DNA of 64,000 nucleotides from Polaromonas sp. (GCF_029945685.1 NZ_JAQSDA010000008.1:119091-183090), one strand, 5' to 3'; counted from the first letter of the stretch, positions 7,500 through 19,584 are shown. Translations and numbers: made by a program. Notes: generated by a model not told the origin, from the sequence alone.

Positions 7500-8501
7500 A
7501 TGCGCGCTTGCCCGTCACGCCGCGCCATGGCGCTGGCCGCCTTGCTGGCTGCGCTGGCGCCGGCCGTCCAGGCCCTGGACATCTCCAATGCCGACTTCTA
7601 CCGCTGCGTGCAGGGCGACTGCCGCGACGGCCAGGGAACAGTGCACGACATGTACCAGAACCAGATGCTCGAAGGCGTCTGGCAAGGCAGCAAGACCATC
7701 CCCGGCCAGCGTTACCTGGTCAGCCATCCGCTGACCAAGGGCAAAAAGTACGAGCAGTTCTACGGCGCGGATGGCCTGATGGACCGCGGCAGCCAGATAC
7801 GCGGTTTCGGGGCGATGAACATCGTGCCCGTGTTCACCGGCACCTTCGGGCGCATGGACCACGCCTTCATGCGGGCGCGCCTGGCCGTGCCCTACGAGGG
7901 TGTGTATGCCATGGGCAACGGCATCGAATACCGCGGCCGCTTCGACTACATGCCGGCCAAGGGCATGGAGGCCGGACGCATCACCATGGGCCACATCATT
8001 TTTTATGGTGACAAGGTGGACCTGGAAGACAACAGCAAGGAAACCGGCCTGTTTGTCAGCAACAGCGCGGTGGTGGGCGGCGGCGTGGTGATGTTCATGC
8101 CGGCCCGGCCTGACTACATGGCCTTGCTGCAGCAGCAGTACCACCGCGACCTGCAGCTTGCCGTGAGCGACTTCAAGCAGCAGGAAAGCGAAAAGGCCTG
8201 GCGCACGGCCTTCGCCATTCTGGGCCAGGTGGCCCTGACCATGGCGGGTTCTTCCGGCGGTGGCGGCGGCGGGAGTTCGGGCAACCGGTTTGCCATGGAC
8301 CTGGTCAGCGGCCTGATGAAAAGCGCCACCGCCCCGGAAGGTTCGGCCAGCGCATCGGCCAATACCGACCCTTCGACCCGCCTGATCCAGCTGGTGACCG
8401 GCGCGGCGCTGGGCAAGGTGACGGGTGACAGCAGCTTGTCGAACAGTCTGGCCCAGGCGGTGGCGACCGGGATTGAAAAGTCGAACGCGGCGGGGAAATA
8501 A
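7500..8501 (+). CDS. Secreted protein of unknown function with MORN-like segments
   Basis: A 333-residue exported protein (signal peptide about 1-25, ending VQA). Residues about 30-150 hold weak MORN-like repeats: GDCRDGQGTVHD, FTGTFGRMDHAFM, YEGVYAMGNGIEYRGRFDYMPAKG. True MORN repeats read YxGxxxxGxxxGxG, so this is a suggestion only. A Gly/Ser stretch (GSSGGGGGGSSG, about 252-263) separates a helical C-terminal region. It starts three bases after the preceding secreted-protein gene and almost certainly shares its transcript. No function is assigned. Confidence 0.6.
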   Translation: MRACPSRRAMALAALLAALAPAVQALDISNADFYRCVQGDCRDGQGTVHDMYQNQMLEGVWQGSKTIPGQRYLVSHPLTKGKKYEQFYGADGLMDRGSQIRGFGAMNIVPVFTGTFGRMDHAFMRARLAVPYEGVYAMGNGIEYRGRFDYMPAKGMEAGRITMGHIIFYGDKVDLEDNSKETGLFVSNSAVVGGGVVMFMPARPDYMALLQQQYHRDLQLAVSDFKQQESEKAWRTAFAILGQVALTMAGSSGGGGGGSSGNRFAMDLVSGLMKSATAPEGSASASANTDPSTRLIQLVTGAALGKVTGDSSLSNSLAQAVATGIEKSNAAGK

Positions 8502-8561
8502 GCCTGCCCTTTGCGGCCGTTGCCGGCCAGATTACCGCACACTGCATTTGCGGGTCGCTCC

Positions 8562-8926
8562 CGACAGTAGGCGTAACTCCCCACTCCCTCCCCCGCCCCT
8601 CCCTCGCCCCGCTGGGCGATGGAGGGGAGCTTCATGTGGCCGCGTGTGCTGCAAGCGCGTGCATACATGACAGTCCCCGCACCCGAATCCGCATTTATTC
8701 CCCCACCCGTCGGGCTGGGCCGAGGAGCGCAGGCAAAAGCGGATCGGGGCAGGCACTTGTTTGAGGCGCAGCCGAGTTGTGCCTGACCCCGCTTTTGCCG
8801 AGTACCGCAGGTTGCCCGCAGCGAAGCGGAGGGACCCAGACCATCGGGTCGCCTTTCTTTTGGGTACTTTTCTTTGGCGAAGCAAAGACAAAGTGCCTCG
8901 CCCGCCGGGGCGAGTCCCGGCTTGCT
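8562..8926. repeat. R3 long dispersed repeat, copy B
   Basis: This copy fills much of the 588-base gap (8502-9089) between convergent genes. It shares the R3 blocks of copies A and C but lacks the internal CGCGTCAT palindrome found in both. The end block (ACCATCGGGTCGCC to GGGGCGAGTCCCGGCTTG) is almost identical to copy A. Frames inside it are repeat-derived and not credible genes. Confidence 0.85.
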
Positions 8927-8964
8927 GGAAGACCCAGCGAAGCGCAAGCCCGCACAGGCTTCGA

Positions 8965-8989
8965 CCCTTCGACAAGCTCAGGACAGGCC
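8965..8989. repeat. Dispersed CCTTCGACAAGCTCAGG repeat
   Basis: The string CCCTTCGACAAGCTCAGGAC is a widely dispersed intergenic repeat core in beta- and gammaproteobacteria. A diverged reverse-complement version (GCTGAGCGTGTCGAAG) is at about 37967-37982. Here it lies between an R3 and an R1 copy. Confidence 0.6.
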
Positions 8990-9024
8990 AAGCCCAGCCC
9001 GAACGGCGGGGTGGGTTCCGAATC

Positions 9025-9081
9025 GCTATAAATTCAATAGCTGCCTGCGCCCGTCCCATAAGGCCCAAAGCCCTGAATCAC
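9025..9081 (+). repeat. R1 repeat, copy 3 (intergenic)
   Basis: Head GCTATAAATTCAATAGC at 9025-9041, then TGCCTGCGCCCG and CATAAGGCCCAAAGCCC. It ends about nine bases before the minus-strand livF stop, the same placement as the copy at 5224. Confidence 0.85.
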
Positions 9082-9089
9082 CTGAAGAA

Positions 9090-9818
9090 TCACTCCCCCA
9101 GATAAGCCGCTCTCACCCGCGGATCATTGAGCAATTCCTTCGCCTCGCCATTCATCGTGATCAGGCCCGACTCCATGACATAACCGCGGTCGGCAATGCC
9201 CAGGGCCCGGCTGGCGTTCTGTTCGACCAGCAGCACGGTGACGCCCTGCGCCGACACGTCCCTGACCACCTCGAAAATCTTGTCGACCATGATGGGGGAC
9301 AGGCCCATGGACGGTTCGTCGAGCAGCAGGACGCGCGGACGGCTCATGAGCGCGCGGCCCATGGCCAGCATTTGCTGTTCGCCGCCGGACATGGTGCCGG
9401 CGAGCTGGTCCTTGCGTTCGCGCAGGCGCGGGAACAGCGCAAACATCTTTTCCATGTCAGCAGCGATCCCGGGCTTGTCGTCGCGGATGTAGGCGCCCAT
9501 CTGCAGGTTTTCCGTGATCGTCATGCGGGTGAACACGCCGCGGCCTTCCGGCACCATGGCCAGACCTTCCTTGACCAGGTCCCAGGCGCCCTGGCCCTTG
9601 ATGCTTTTGCCCAGGTACTCGATGTCGCCGCCCAGCAGTGGCAGCGTGCCGGTGATGGCTTTCATGGTGGTGGTCTTGCCGGCGCCGTTGGAGCCGATCA
9701 GCGTGACCAACTCACCCTCCTTGACTTCGAAATCGATGCCCTTGACCGCCTGGATGCCGCCATAGGCCACTTTGAGGCCGGTGACTTTGAGCAGGGTGGT
9801 ATGACTTGTAGTGGCCAT
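9090..9818 (-). CDS. livF: Branched-chain amino-acid ABC transporter ATPase LivF
   Basis: A 242-residue ABC ATPase, one of two that drive branched-chain amino-acid or related (urea, short amide, aromatic acid) uptake. Walker A GSNGAGKTT, signature motif SGGEQQMLAMGRAL, and Walker B VLLLDEPSMGLSP are all present. The length and the LVEQNASRAL segment are typical of LivF. It is the last gene of livHMGF on the minus strand. The longest frame begins with TTG at 9836, overlapping the livG stop; I prefer the ATG at 9818, which has AAGGA upstream. It acts at the cytoplasmic face of the inner membrane with LivG. Confidence 0.92.
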   Translation of the reverse strand: MATTSHTTLLKVTGLKVAYGGIQAVKGIDFEVKEGELVTLIGSNGAGKTTTMKAITGTLPLLGGDIEYLGKSIKGQGAWDLVKEGLAMVPEGRGVFTRMTITENLQMGAYIRDDKPGIAADMEKMFALFPRLRERKDQLAGTMSGGEQQMLAMGRALMSRPRVLLLDEPSMGLSPIMVDKIFEVVRDVSAQGVTVLLVEQNASRALGIADRGYVMESGLITMNGEAKELLNDPRVRAAYLGE

Positions 9819-9832
9819 GTTCTTGGTTTCCT

Positions 9833-10600
9833 TCAATGACCTGTGCCCAGATAGGCGGTGATCACTTTTTCATTTTTCTGCACCTCGGAAGGCGGGCCTT
9901 CGGCAATCTGCTTGCCGTAATCGAGCACGGTGACACGGTCGCACAGGCCCATGACGAGCTTGACGTCGTGTTCGATCAGTAAGATGGTGCGGTTGTCCTT
10001 GCGGATCTGGTCGATCAGCTCGCGCAGCTGCACCTTCTCGGTGGCGTTCATGCCGGCGGCAGGTTCGTCCAGCGCTATCAGCTGCGGGTCGGTCGCCAGT
10101 GCCCGCGCGATCTCGAGGCGGCGCTGGTCGCCGTAGCTCAGCGTGCGCGCCTTGAAGTCAGCGTATTTGCCGATGCCCACATAGTCGAGCAGCTCCTGCG
10201 CGCGTTTGGAGATGGCCGCTTCCTCGGCCTTGAACCCGGGTGTGCGGAACACCGCGCCGATCAGGCCCGATTTGGTGCGTATGTGGCGCCCCACCATGAC
10301 GTTTTCCAGTGCCGTCATGTCGGCAAACAGCCGGATGTTCTGGAAGGTGCGCGCAATGCCGGCCTTGGCCACCTCGTGCACGGCCGACGGCTTGTACGGC
10401 TTGCCGGCAAGCTCGAAAGTGCCGCTGTCAGGGGTGTACAGCCCGGTCAGTACATTGAAGAAGGTGGTCTTGCCGGCGCCGTTGGGGCCGATCAGGCCAT
10501 AGACCTGGCCGCGTTCGATGTGGATGCCGACATCGCTGAGGGCCTGCAGGCCGCCAAAACGCTTGGAAACACCGGAGACTTTGAGAATGGTTTCGCTCAT
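9833..10600 (-). CDS. livG: Branched-chain amino-acid ABC transporter ATPase LivG
   Basis: A 255-residue ABC ATPase, the partner of LivF. Walker A GPNGAGKTTFFN, signature LSYGDQRRLEIARAL and Walker B LIALDEPAAGMN are intact. AAGMNATEK and the C-terminal DYGKQIAEGPPSEV are hallmarks of LivG. The gene lies between livM (10 bases upstream) and livF (14 bases downstream) in a tight operon. The transported solute cannot be fixed because no binding-protein gene is in the cluster. Confidence 0.92.
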   Translation of the reverse strand: MSETILKVSGVSKRFGGLQALSDVGIHIERGQVYGLIGPNGAGKTTFFNVLTGLYTPDSGTFELAGKPYKPSAVHEVAKAGIARTFQNIRLFADMTALENVMVGRHIRTKSGLIGAVFRTPGFKAEEAAISKRAQELLDYVGIGKYADFKARTLSYGDQRRLEIARALATDPQLIALDEPAAGMNATEKVQLRELIDQIRKDNRTILLIEHDVKLVMGLCDRVTVLDYGKQIAEGPPSEVQKNEKVITAYLGTGH

Positions 10601-10610
10601 GACCTTGCCC

Positions 10611-11699
10611 TTATTTGCCGTTGCCGGTATTGACCAGCGATTTGCCGTGGTCGGGCGCCGGCCACAGGCCGCGCGGCCTGGAGAGCATGATGGTGATCAT
10701 GGCCAGCGCAATCAGCAACTGGCGCAGGATGGCGGCGTCGAGGCGGCCGCCCGTCATGGCCTGCAGCGGACCGGCCACGTGGCGCAACACTTCCGGCAGC
10801 GCGGCCAGCAGCAGCGCACCGAGAATGACCCCCGGCAGGTGGCCGATGCCGCCCAGCACCACCATGGCCACAATCATGACCGACTCCATCAGGCTGAAGG
10901 ACTCGGGCGAGACAAAACCCTGGAAGGCGGCAAACATGGAGCCGGACACGCCGCCAAAAGTCGCGCCCATGCCGAACGCCAGCAGTTTGAGGTTGCGGGT
11001 GTTGATGCCCATGGCCTTGGCCGCGATCTCGTCTTCGCGGATCGCCATCCAGGCGCGGCCGATGCGCGAGTTCTCAAGCCGGTGGCAAATCACCACCGAC
11101 ACGATCACCAGCACCAGAAAGAGGTAGTAGTACATCGACACCGAGGTGAACTCGATGCCGAAGAAGTCATGCGACTTGCCCAGATCGAACCCGAAGAACT
11201 TCATCGAGTCGATCTGGTTGATGCCCTTGGGCCCGTTGGTCAGGTTGATCGGTCGGTCCAGGTTGTTCAGGAACACCCGGATGATTTCGCCAAAACCCAG
11301 CGTGACGATGGCCAGGTAGTCGCCGCGCAGCTTCAGCGTGGGCGCACCCAGGATCACGCCGAACAGGCCGGCGAGGGCCGCCGCCATCGGAATGATGGCC
11401 CAGATCGGCAGGTGCAGTCCGTTCGGGAAAGCCGCCTTCACCGCGGGAAAGGCATCGGCCAGGTGTGGCGAGCCCAGCAGCGCAAACAGGTAGGCGCCGA
11501 CGGCAAAAAAAGCCACGTAACCGAGGTCCAGCAAGCCGGCGTAACCCACCACGATGTTCAGGCCCAGGGCCAGCAGCACATACAGCAGGGCCATGTCGAC
11601 AATGCGCACCCAGGCGTTGCCGCCCTGTTGCAGCAGCAGGGGCAGCACCAGCAGTGCCGCCGCGACGATGAGAAAGGTGACGATTTTTTTGGTTTTCAT
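10611..11699 (-). CDS. livM: Branched-chain amino-acid ABC transporter permease LivM
   Basis: A 362-residue inner-membrane permease with about ten hydrophobic segments. The family blocks ALGLNIVVGYAGLLDLGYVAFFAVGAYLFA and the cytoplasmic coupling segment ENSRIGRAWMAIREDEIAAKAMGIN are clear. The frame is open further upstream to 11819, but those 40 residues overlap livH and have the wrong composition; the ATG at 11699 begins a normal hydrophobic N-terminus. It pairs with LivH to form the channel. Confidence 0.92.
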   Translation of the reverse strand: MKTKKIVTFLIVAAALLVLPLLLQQGGNAWVRIVDMALLYVLLALGLNIVVGYAGLLDLGYVAFFAVGAYLFALLGSPHLADAFPAVKAAFPNGLHLPIWAIIPMAAALAGLFGVILGAPTLKLRGDYLAIVTLGFGEIIRVFLNNLDRPINLTNGPKGINQIDSMKFFGFDLGKSHDFFGIEFTSVSMYYYLFLVLVIVSVVICHRLENSRIGRAWMAIREDEIAAKAMGINTRNLKLLAFGMGATFGGVSGSMFAAFQGFVSPESFSLMESVMIVAMVVLGGIGHLPGVILGALLLAALPEVLRHVAGPLQAMTGGRLDAAILRQLLIALAMITIMLSRPRGLWPAPDHGKSLVNTGNGK

Positions 11700-11709
11700 C
11701 GAAGTTCTC

Positions 11710-12639
11710 CTAGGCCCTGTCCGCCACACGTTCCCCGAGCAGCCCTGAAGGCCGCAGCGTGAGCACAAAAATAAGCACGATGAAGGCGAAGATGTCCGAG
11801 TACTGGCTGCCCAGCACACCGCCGGTCAGCGGGCCGATGTAGCCGGCGCCAATCGCTTCGATCAGCCCGAGCAGAATGCCGCCCAGTACCGCACCGCCCA
11901 GGTTGCCGATGCCGCCAAACACGGCGGCGGTGAACGCCTTCAGGCCGGGCAAAAAGCCCATGGTGTGCTGCACCGTGCCGTAGTTGGAGGCGTACATCAC
12001 GCCGGCCAGTGCCGCCAGCACGGCGCCGATGATGAAGGTCGCCGAGATGACGGTGTCGGGCTTGACCCCCATCAGGGCGGCCACCCGCGGGTTCTCGGCG
12101 GTGGCGCGCATGGCCCGGCCCAGACGCGTGTAATTGACCAGGTACATCAGGATGGACAGCGACACCGCGGTGGCACCCAGGATGAAAATTTGCGTGACGG
12201 TGATCACCGCGCCGCCGATCTGCAGCGGCTCGGACGGCAACAGGGTCGGGTAAGGCTTGTAGTTGGGCTTCCAGATGATCATGGCCAGGGTCTGCAACAA
12301 GATGGACATGCCGATGGCGGTGATCAGGGGCGCCAGCTTGGGCGAGTTGCGCAGCGGCCGGTAGGCGACTTTTTCGATCGCGAAATTGAGCGCACCACAC
12401 ACCACGAAGGCGATCAGCAGTGAAATCAGCAGGATGGCCCAGCCCGGCGTGCCGGGCATGGCTTCCTGCATCCACACGATGATGGTCCAGCTGGTCAGCG
12501 CGCCCACCATCAGCACCTCGCCATGCGCGAAGTTGATCAGGTTGATGATGCCGTACACCATGGTGTAGCCCAGGGCGACCAGGGCATACATGCTGCCCAG
12601 CACCAGCCCGTTGATGATCTGCTGAAGCAAAACTTCCAT
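11710..12639 (-). CDS. livH: Branched-chain amino-acid ABC transporter permease LivH
   Basis: A 309-residue permease and the first gene of the livHMGF operon. It begins with the typical LLQQIINGLVLGSMYALVALGYTMVYGIINLINFAHGE block and carries the coupling segment TRLGRAMRATAENPRVAALMG. The 264 bases upstream (12640-12903) should hold the operon promoter; I see no convincing binding site there. Unusually for complete liv systems, no livK/livJ binding-protein gene adjoins the operon, so the receptor must be elsewhere. Confidence 0.92.
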   Translation of the reverse strand: MEVLLQQIINGLVLGSMYALVALGYTMVYGIINLINFAHGEVLMVGALTSWTIIVWMQEAMPGTPGWAILLISLLIAFVVCGALNFAIEKVAYRPLRNSPKLAPLITAIGMSILLQTLAMIIWKPNYKPYPTLLPSEPLQIGGAVITVTQIFILGATAVSLSILMYLVNYTRLGRAMRATAENPRVAALMGVKPDTVISATFIIGAVLAALAGVMYASNYGTVQHTMGFLPGLKAFTAAVFGGIGNLGGAVLGGILLGLIEAIGAGYIGPLTGGVLGSQYSDIFAFIVLIFVLTLRPSGLLGERVADRA

Positions 12640-12903
12640 AACTCAGTCTCCCGATTGGTTGAAATTGTCAACTCCGCCTGCGGCCACGACCTCCCCGGGA
12701 TCACCGTGAGGCCACGTGAGTTAACAAAAAGCCCGCCTATCAACACCAGAGGACAACTGGATTGGGTGGCGAGCTAATCCGCAAATTGTAGCCATGCGTC
12801 TCTAGCGAGAAACGGGCCAGCAAGCCGGTTTTCGCGGGGTTTACCCTTGAGAAACCGCATTTATCGAACCGAATCAGGCTTTATGAGCAGGATTTGTTTT
12901 TCA

Positions 12904-14244
12904 TTAGTTTTTCTGCTTGTTCATCAGCTTCAACTCATTCAACTTATCGGCAATCCGGATCTCCAGACCGCGGTTGACCGGACGGTAAAACACCGGCACC
13001 GGCATGCCGTCGGGAAAGTAACTTTCACCGGCGGCAAAGCCGCCCTCCTCGTCATGGGCATAGCGGTAGTTCTTGCCGTAGTCGAGGTCTTTCATCAGCT
13101 GGGTCGGCGCATTGCGCAGGTGCAGCGGCACCGGCCGGGTGCCGTCTTTTTTCACGAGGGCACGCGCCTCGTTGAAGGCCTTGTACACCGCATTGGACTT
13201 GGGGGCGATCGCCAGATAGACCACACATTCGGCCAGCGCCAGCTCGCCCTCGGGCGAGCCCAGGCGCTCGTAGACCTCGGCGGCGTCCAACGCCAGCCGC
13301 AGCGCACGCGGGTCGGCCAGGCCAATGTCTTCGCTGGCCATGCGGATCAGGCGCCGCGCCATGTATTTGGGCTCGGCACCGCCGTCAAGCATGCGCACCA
13401 GCCAGTACAACGCGGCATCCGGGTCGGAGCCGCGCACCGCCTTGTGCAGCGCCGAGACAGTGTCGTAAAACTGCTCGCCGCCCTTGTCGTAGCGGCGCAT
13501 GCGTTCGCCCAGCACCTTGAGGAGCCAGGCCGCCGTGACCTCCAGGCTGCCACCCTTTTTTTCGCGCTGGGCCGCCACATTGAGCGACTCCAGCGTGTTG
13601 AGCAGCCGCCGGGCATCGCCGTCGGCGTAGGCCACGAGCTGGTCAGCAGCGTCAGGCGCTATGCTTTTAATAGCTGGCAGCGCTTTCTCGGCAAGGACTT
13701 TGGCAATGATTTGCTTGAGATCTTCTTCCCCCAGGGGCTGGAGCACATACACCGCCGCGCGCGACAACAGGGCCGAGTTGACTTCAAACGAGGGGTTCTC
13801 GGTGGTCGCACCGATAAAGGTGAACAGGCCGCTTTCCACATGCGGCAGGAACGCATCCTGCTGGCTTTTGTTGAAACGGTGCACCTCGTCGACAAACACG
13901 ATGGTGCGTTTGCCGCCCTGCCCCTGCCAGATGCTGGCCTGCTCGACCGCTTCACGGATTTCCTTGACACCGCCGAGCACGGCCGAAATGGTGATGAAGT
14001 GGGCATCAAAACTGCTGGCCATCAAGCGCGCGATCGTGGTCTTGCCGACGCCGGGCGGGCCCCAGAGGATGCAGCTGTGGGGCTGGCCCGATTCAAAGGC
14101 AATGCGCAGCGGCATGTCCGCGCCGAGCAGGTGCTGCTGGCCAATCACCTCACCGAGGTTTTTCGGACGCAGGCGCTCGGCCAGCGGGGCCGCGGCCCGG
14201 GCATCGGCGACCTGCCCGAAAGGGGTCCCGTCAAGAGCGGTCAT
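12904..14244 (-). CDS. rarA: Replication-associated recombination protein A (AAA+ ATPase)
   Basis: A 446-residue clamp-loader-like AAA+ ATPase that acts at stalled replication forks. Walker A GPPGVGKTT (62-70), Walker B TIVFVDEVHRFN (114-125), sensor region FIGATTENPSFEVNSALLSRA (143-163) and YADGDARRLLNTLE (206-219) are conserved. The C-terminal tetramerisation region contains GSDPDAALYWLVRML and EDIGLADPRAL. It follows lolA on the minus strand with 21 bases between, in the order ftsK-lolA-rarA common in betaproteobacteria. Residues about 177-196 are encoded by an R1 repeat, which falls in the variable linker before the YADGDARR block and keeps the frame. Confidence 0.93.
   Translation of the reverse strand: MTALDGTPFGQVADARAAAPLAERLRPKNLGEVIGQQHLLGADMPLRIAFESGQPHSCILWGPPGVGKTTIARLMASSFDAHFITISAVLGGVKEIREAVEQASIWQGQGGKRTIVFVDEVHRFNKSQQDAFLPHVESGLFTFIGATTENPSFEVNSALLSRAAVYVLQPLGEEDLKQIIAKVLAEKALPAIKSIAPDAADQLVAYADGDARRLLNTLESLNVAAQREKKGGSLEVTAAWLLKVLGERMRRYDKGGEQFYDTVSALHKAVRGSDPDAALYWLVRMLDGGAEPKYMARRLIRMASEDIGLADPRALRLALDAAEVYERLGSPEGELALAECVVYLAIAPKSNAVYKAFNEARALVKKDGTRPVPLHLRNAPTQLMKDLDYGKNYRYAHDEEGGFAAGESYFPDGMPVPVFYRPVNRGLEIRIADKLNELKLMNKQKN
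13658..13714 (+). repeat. R1 repeat, copy 4 (inside rarA)
   Basis: Head GCTATGCTTTTAATAGC (13658-13674), body TGGCAGCGCTTTCTCGGCAA then GGACTTTGGCAATG. The body matches the intergenic copy at 38030 at most positions (CGCTTTCTC, GCAAGG, GGCAAT). It is read in frame on the opposite strand as part of RarA. Confidence 0.8.
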
Positions 14245-14265
14245 GCCTGTCTTCTTCTGTTTTTC

Positions 14266-14979
14266 CTATTGGCGAATCACGTCCGCGCCGGCAGGCGGCT
14301 TGAACTCGAATACGCTGGCGCCCAGGGCCGGGTTGACCTCGAACTGGGTGAAGGTCATCACCGAGCGCTGGCCGAAGCTGTCGAGGATCTCCAGCACCGC
14401 CAGCTCGCTGCCCTTGCCGGTGTTCCTGAAACCAACGGTGATGCTCTGCACCTGGCCGTCCCGGGTTCTGGGTGTGGCCTGGACCCATTCGAGTCCGGCC
14501 CGGTCGGGCTGCGGCACCAGGGTGAAATCGGCCTGCAGCGCCTTGATGTCTGCCGCCGCCGCGATCACGGCGGCAGGCGTGCCGCTGAGCACTTGCGTGA
14601 GCTTGCGGGCGGTCACCTGGTTCAGGTCCACGTCGTGCAGCCACAGGGTCTGGCCGTCGGACACGATGCTTTGCTCGAACGGCTTTTTGTAGACAAACTT
14701 GAACCGGTTGGGCCGCAAAAATTCGAAGCTGCCGCTGGAGGCCTTTGTCTTGGCGGTTTGCCCTTCGCGCGCCGGGCTGGTCACCACCTGGGTGAACACG
14801 GCGCGCCCGCTTTTTGTGTTCTTGACAAAGGCCTCCAGGCTTTCCAGGCCGTTGGCAGTGTTCACCTGCGCGCTGGCAGCGATGGCAAAAACAGCCAAAA
14901 AAGCCGCCGATGCGACCCGGAATGCGCCGACCAGGGGGCGGCGGGCGGCGAGGACGGGAAATGGAAAGAAATGGATCAT
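14266..14979 (-). CDS. lolA: Outer-membrane lipoprotein carrier protein LolA
   Basis: A periplasmic chaperone of 237 residues that carries lipoproteins from LolCDE to LolB. A signal peptide of about 38 residues (ending AASAQ) precedes the mature domain. Family features include SGSFEFLRPNRFKFVYKKPFEQSIVSDGQTLWLHDVDLNQVTARK spread over about residues 80-125 and the C-terminal FEFKPPAGADVI. It lies between ftsK (107 bases upstream) and rarA. The reading frame is open to 15090; I chose the ATG at 14979 because it starts a plausible signal peptide, but no strong Shine-Dalgarno is visible, and an ATG at 15030 is the alternative. Confidence 0.85.
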   Translation of the reverse strand: MIHFFPFPVLAARRPLVGAFRVASAAFLAVFAIAASAQVNTANGLESLEAFVKNTKSGRAVFTQVVTSPAREGQTAKTKASSGSFEFLRPNRFKFVYKKPFEQSIVSDGQTLWLHDVDLNQVTARKLTQVLSGTPAAVIAAAADIKALQADFTLVPQPDRAGLEWVQATPRTRDGQVQSITVGFRNTGKGSELAVLEILDSFGQRSVMTFTQFEVNPALGASVFEFKPPAGADVIRQ

Positions 14980-15086
14980 GGCAAATGGAGGGGTAAGCCC
15001 CGTTGGGTGAACAGTGCTTGTGGGACTCATGCGGCGGGCATTGGTTGCCTGAACAATGTATCGCTGCTGTAAATGCCCTGCTGTCG

Positions 15087-17438
<2,352 letters not shown>

Positions 17439-17508
17439 AGGGCAAGCACTGAGCTTACCTCAGTTAACCCGCCCTGCACGGCGCAAAAAGGTGACAGAAA
17501 AGCTGTCG

Positions 17509-18186
17509 TCAGCCCAGGGTATTGAGCCTGTCCTTGACCCACATCGAGCCATCGGCGCGGGTCTCGATAAAGCCGCGCTCTTCAAGGTCTTTCATCACGC
17601 GGCTGACCATCTCGCGCGAAGCCCCGACCATTTTGGCGAGGTCCTGGCGCGAGACCTTCTCGCGGATCACGGTCTTGCCCTCGCGGTCCGGCACCGCCGA
17701 CTCCAGCAAGGCCCTGGCCACGCGGCCGTAGACGTCCATCAGGGCCAGCGATTCAATCTTGCGGTCGGCCTGGCGCAGGCGCTGTACCAGGCCTTTCATG
17801 ACCGCATAGGCCATGGAACTGTTTTCGGGCAGGCAACGGGCAAACTCCGGCCGTCCCACCACCAGCACGTCGGTCTGGACTTCGGTGCGCACGGTGGCCG
17901 AATGGGGTTCGTTGTCGATCAGGCTCATCTCGCCGACGTAGTCACCGGGGTGCAAGGTGGCCAGGATCACCTCGCGGCCGCGCGCATCGGTCGTCACAAC
18001 GCGCGCCCGACCGGTCAGGATAATGGCCAGTGCGTTGGACTTCTTGCCCTGCTCGACAATGGCTTCACCCCGTTTGTAGCGGCGCTTGATCACCGCCTGG
18101 GCCACGGATTCCGCCTGGCTGGTTGTCAGCATCGAGAACAGGGGCACCCGACGAATCAGTTCAAGATTAGACACCATCGTAGACAT
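17509..18186 (-). CDS. CRP/FNR-family transcription regulator
   Basis: A 225-residue regulator with an N-terminal cyclic-nucleotide-binding-like beta barrel (about 20-130, with HPGDYVGEMSLIDNEPHSATVRT) and a C-terminal winged helix (REKVSRQDLAKMVGASREMVSRVMKDLEERGFIE). It has no N-terminal cysteine cluster, so it is not an FNR oxygen sensor; cAMP, c-di-GMP or no ligand are all possible. The start at 18186 has GGAGAAG upstream; an ATG at 18177 is an alternative. It lies between ftsK (70 bases downstream of it) and the divergent trxB. The regulated genes are unknown. Confidence 0.85.
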   Translation of the reverse strand: MSTMVSNLELIRRVPLFSMLTTSQAESVAQAVIKRRYKRGEAIVEQGKKSNALAIILTGRARVVTTDARGREVILATLHPGDYVGEMSLIDNEPHSATVRTEVQTDVLVVGRPEFARCLPENSSMAYAVMKGLVQRLRQADRKIESLALMDVYGRVARALLESAVPDREGKTVIREKVSRQDLAKMVGASREMVSRVMKDLEERGFIETRADGSMWVKDRLNTLG

Positions 18187-18320
18187 GACAAACTTCTCCA
18201 GACCACGCGGTGAAAGGGATACAGAAGCCTGCCAGCTCCCGGGCAAGGGGTCCGCGATGCAGACTTCTGAAACGGGTTCTTACAATAGCGTGTGTTGTGC
18301 CAACTATTTCCGCCCACCGG

Positions 18321-19331
<1,011 letters not shown>

Positions 19332-19427
19332 AGCCCCCACGCTTGTAGCTTTGCGTACTGCGCTGCCCCCCCGAGGGGGCCGCTGCGCCTGCGGACCGGC
19401 CAAGCCGGATCCGCGGCCCCTGCTTGA
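19332..19427 (+). repeat. R2 double-hairpin repeat, copy 1 (after trxB)
   Basis: It begins at the base after the trxB stop (AGCCCCCACGC). It contains a CCCCCCGAGGGGG hairpin at about 19365-19380 and a second perfect hairpin GCGGACCGGC-CAA-GCCGG-ATCCGC at about 19391-19414, then CCCCTGCTTGATTTTTT. The T run makes it a good candidate terminator. It is similar to 43464-43555. Confidence 0.75.
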
Positions 19428-19487
19428 TTTTTTCTAGGGTGCGGCGGGCAATCAGGCTCTGCACCTTCACCGCAGGAAACTTGAGAC

Positions 19488-19516
19488 TTGAGGGCAGATG
19501 GTTTTCAGGCTATAAT
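19488..19516 (+). promoter_or_regulatory. Sigma-70 promoter for rpmB-rpmG
   Basis: TTGAGG (-35, 19488-19493), 17-base spacer, TATAAT (-10, 19511-19516). The spacing is ideal and the -10 box is a full consensus match. The start of the ribosomal-protein gene lies 69 bases downstream. Confidence 0.8.
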
Positions 19517-19584
19517 CGCAGGCTTGGCTGAGTATCCGACGGGTGCCAGCATCCCTTTTTTTCTTTTTTATACGGAGAGTGCTC

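Noticed and set aside
11700..11819. Longer N-terminus for LivM
   Set aside because: It lies inside livH on the same strand, and its residues (Cys, Ser, Arg) do not look like a membrane protein N-terminus.
12847..15072. Open frame of 741 codons opposite rarA and lolA
   Set aside because: Same reason: antisense, no start signals, His/Gly/Arg-rich and no recognisable fold.
18258..18286. Promoter TGCAGA-N17-TACAAT for trxB
   Set aside because: The -10 is acceptable but the -35 is poor, so I did not list it as a feature.
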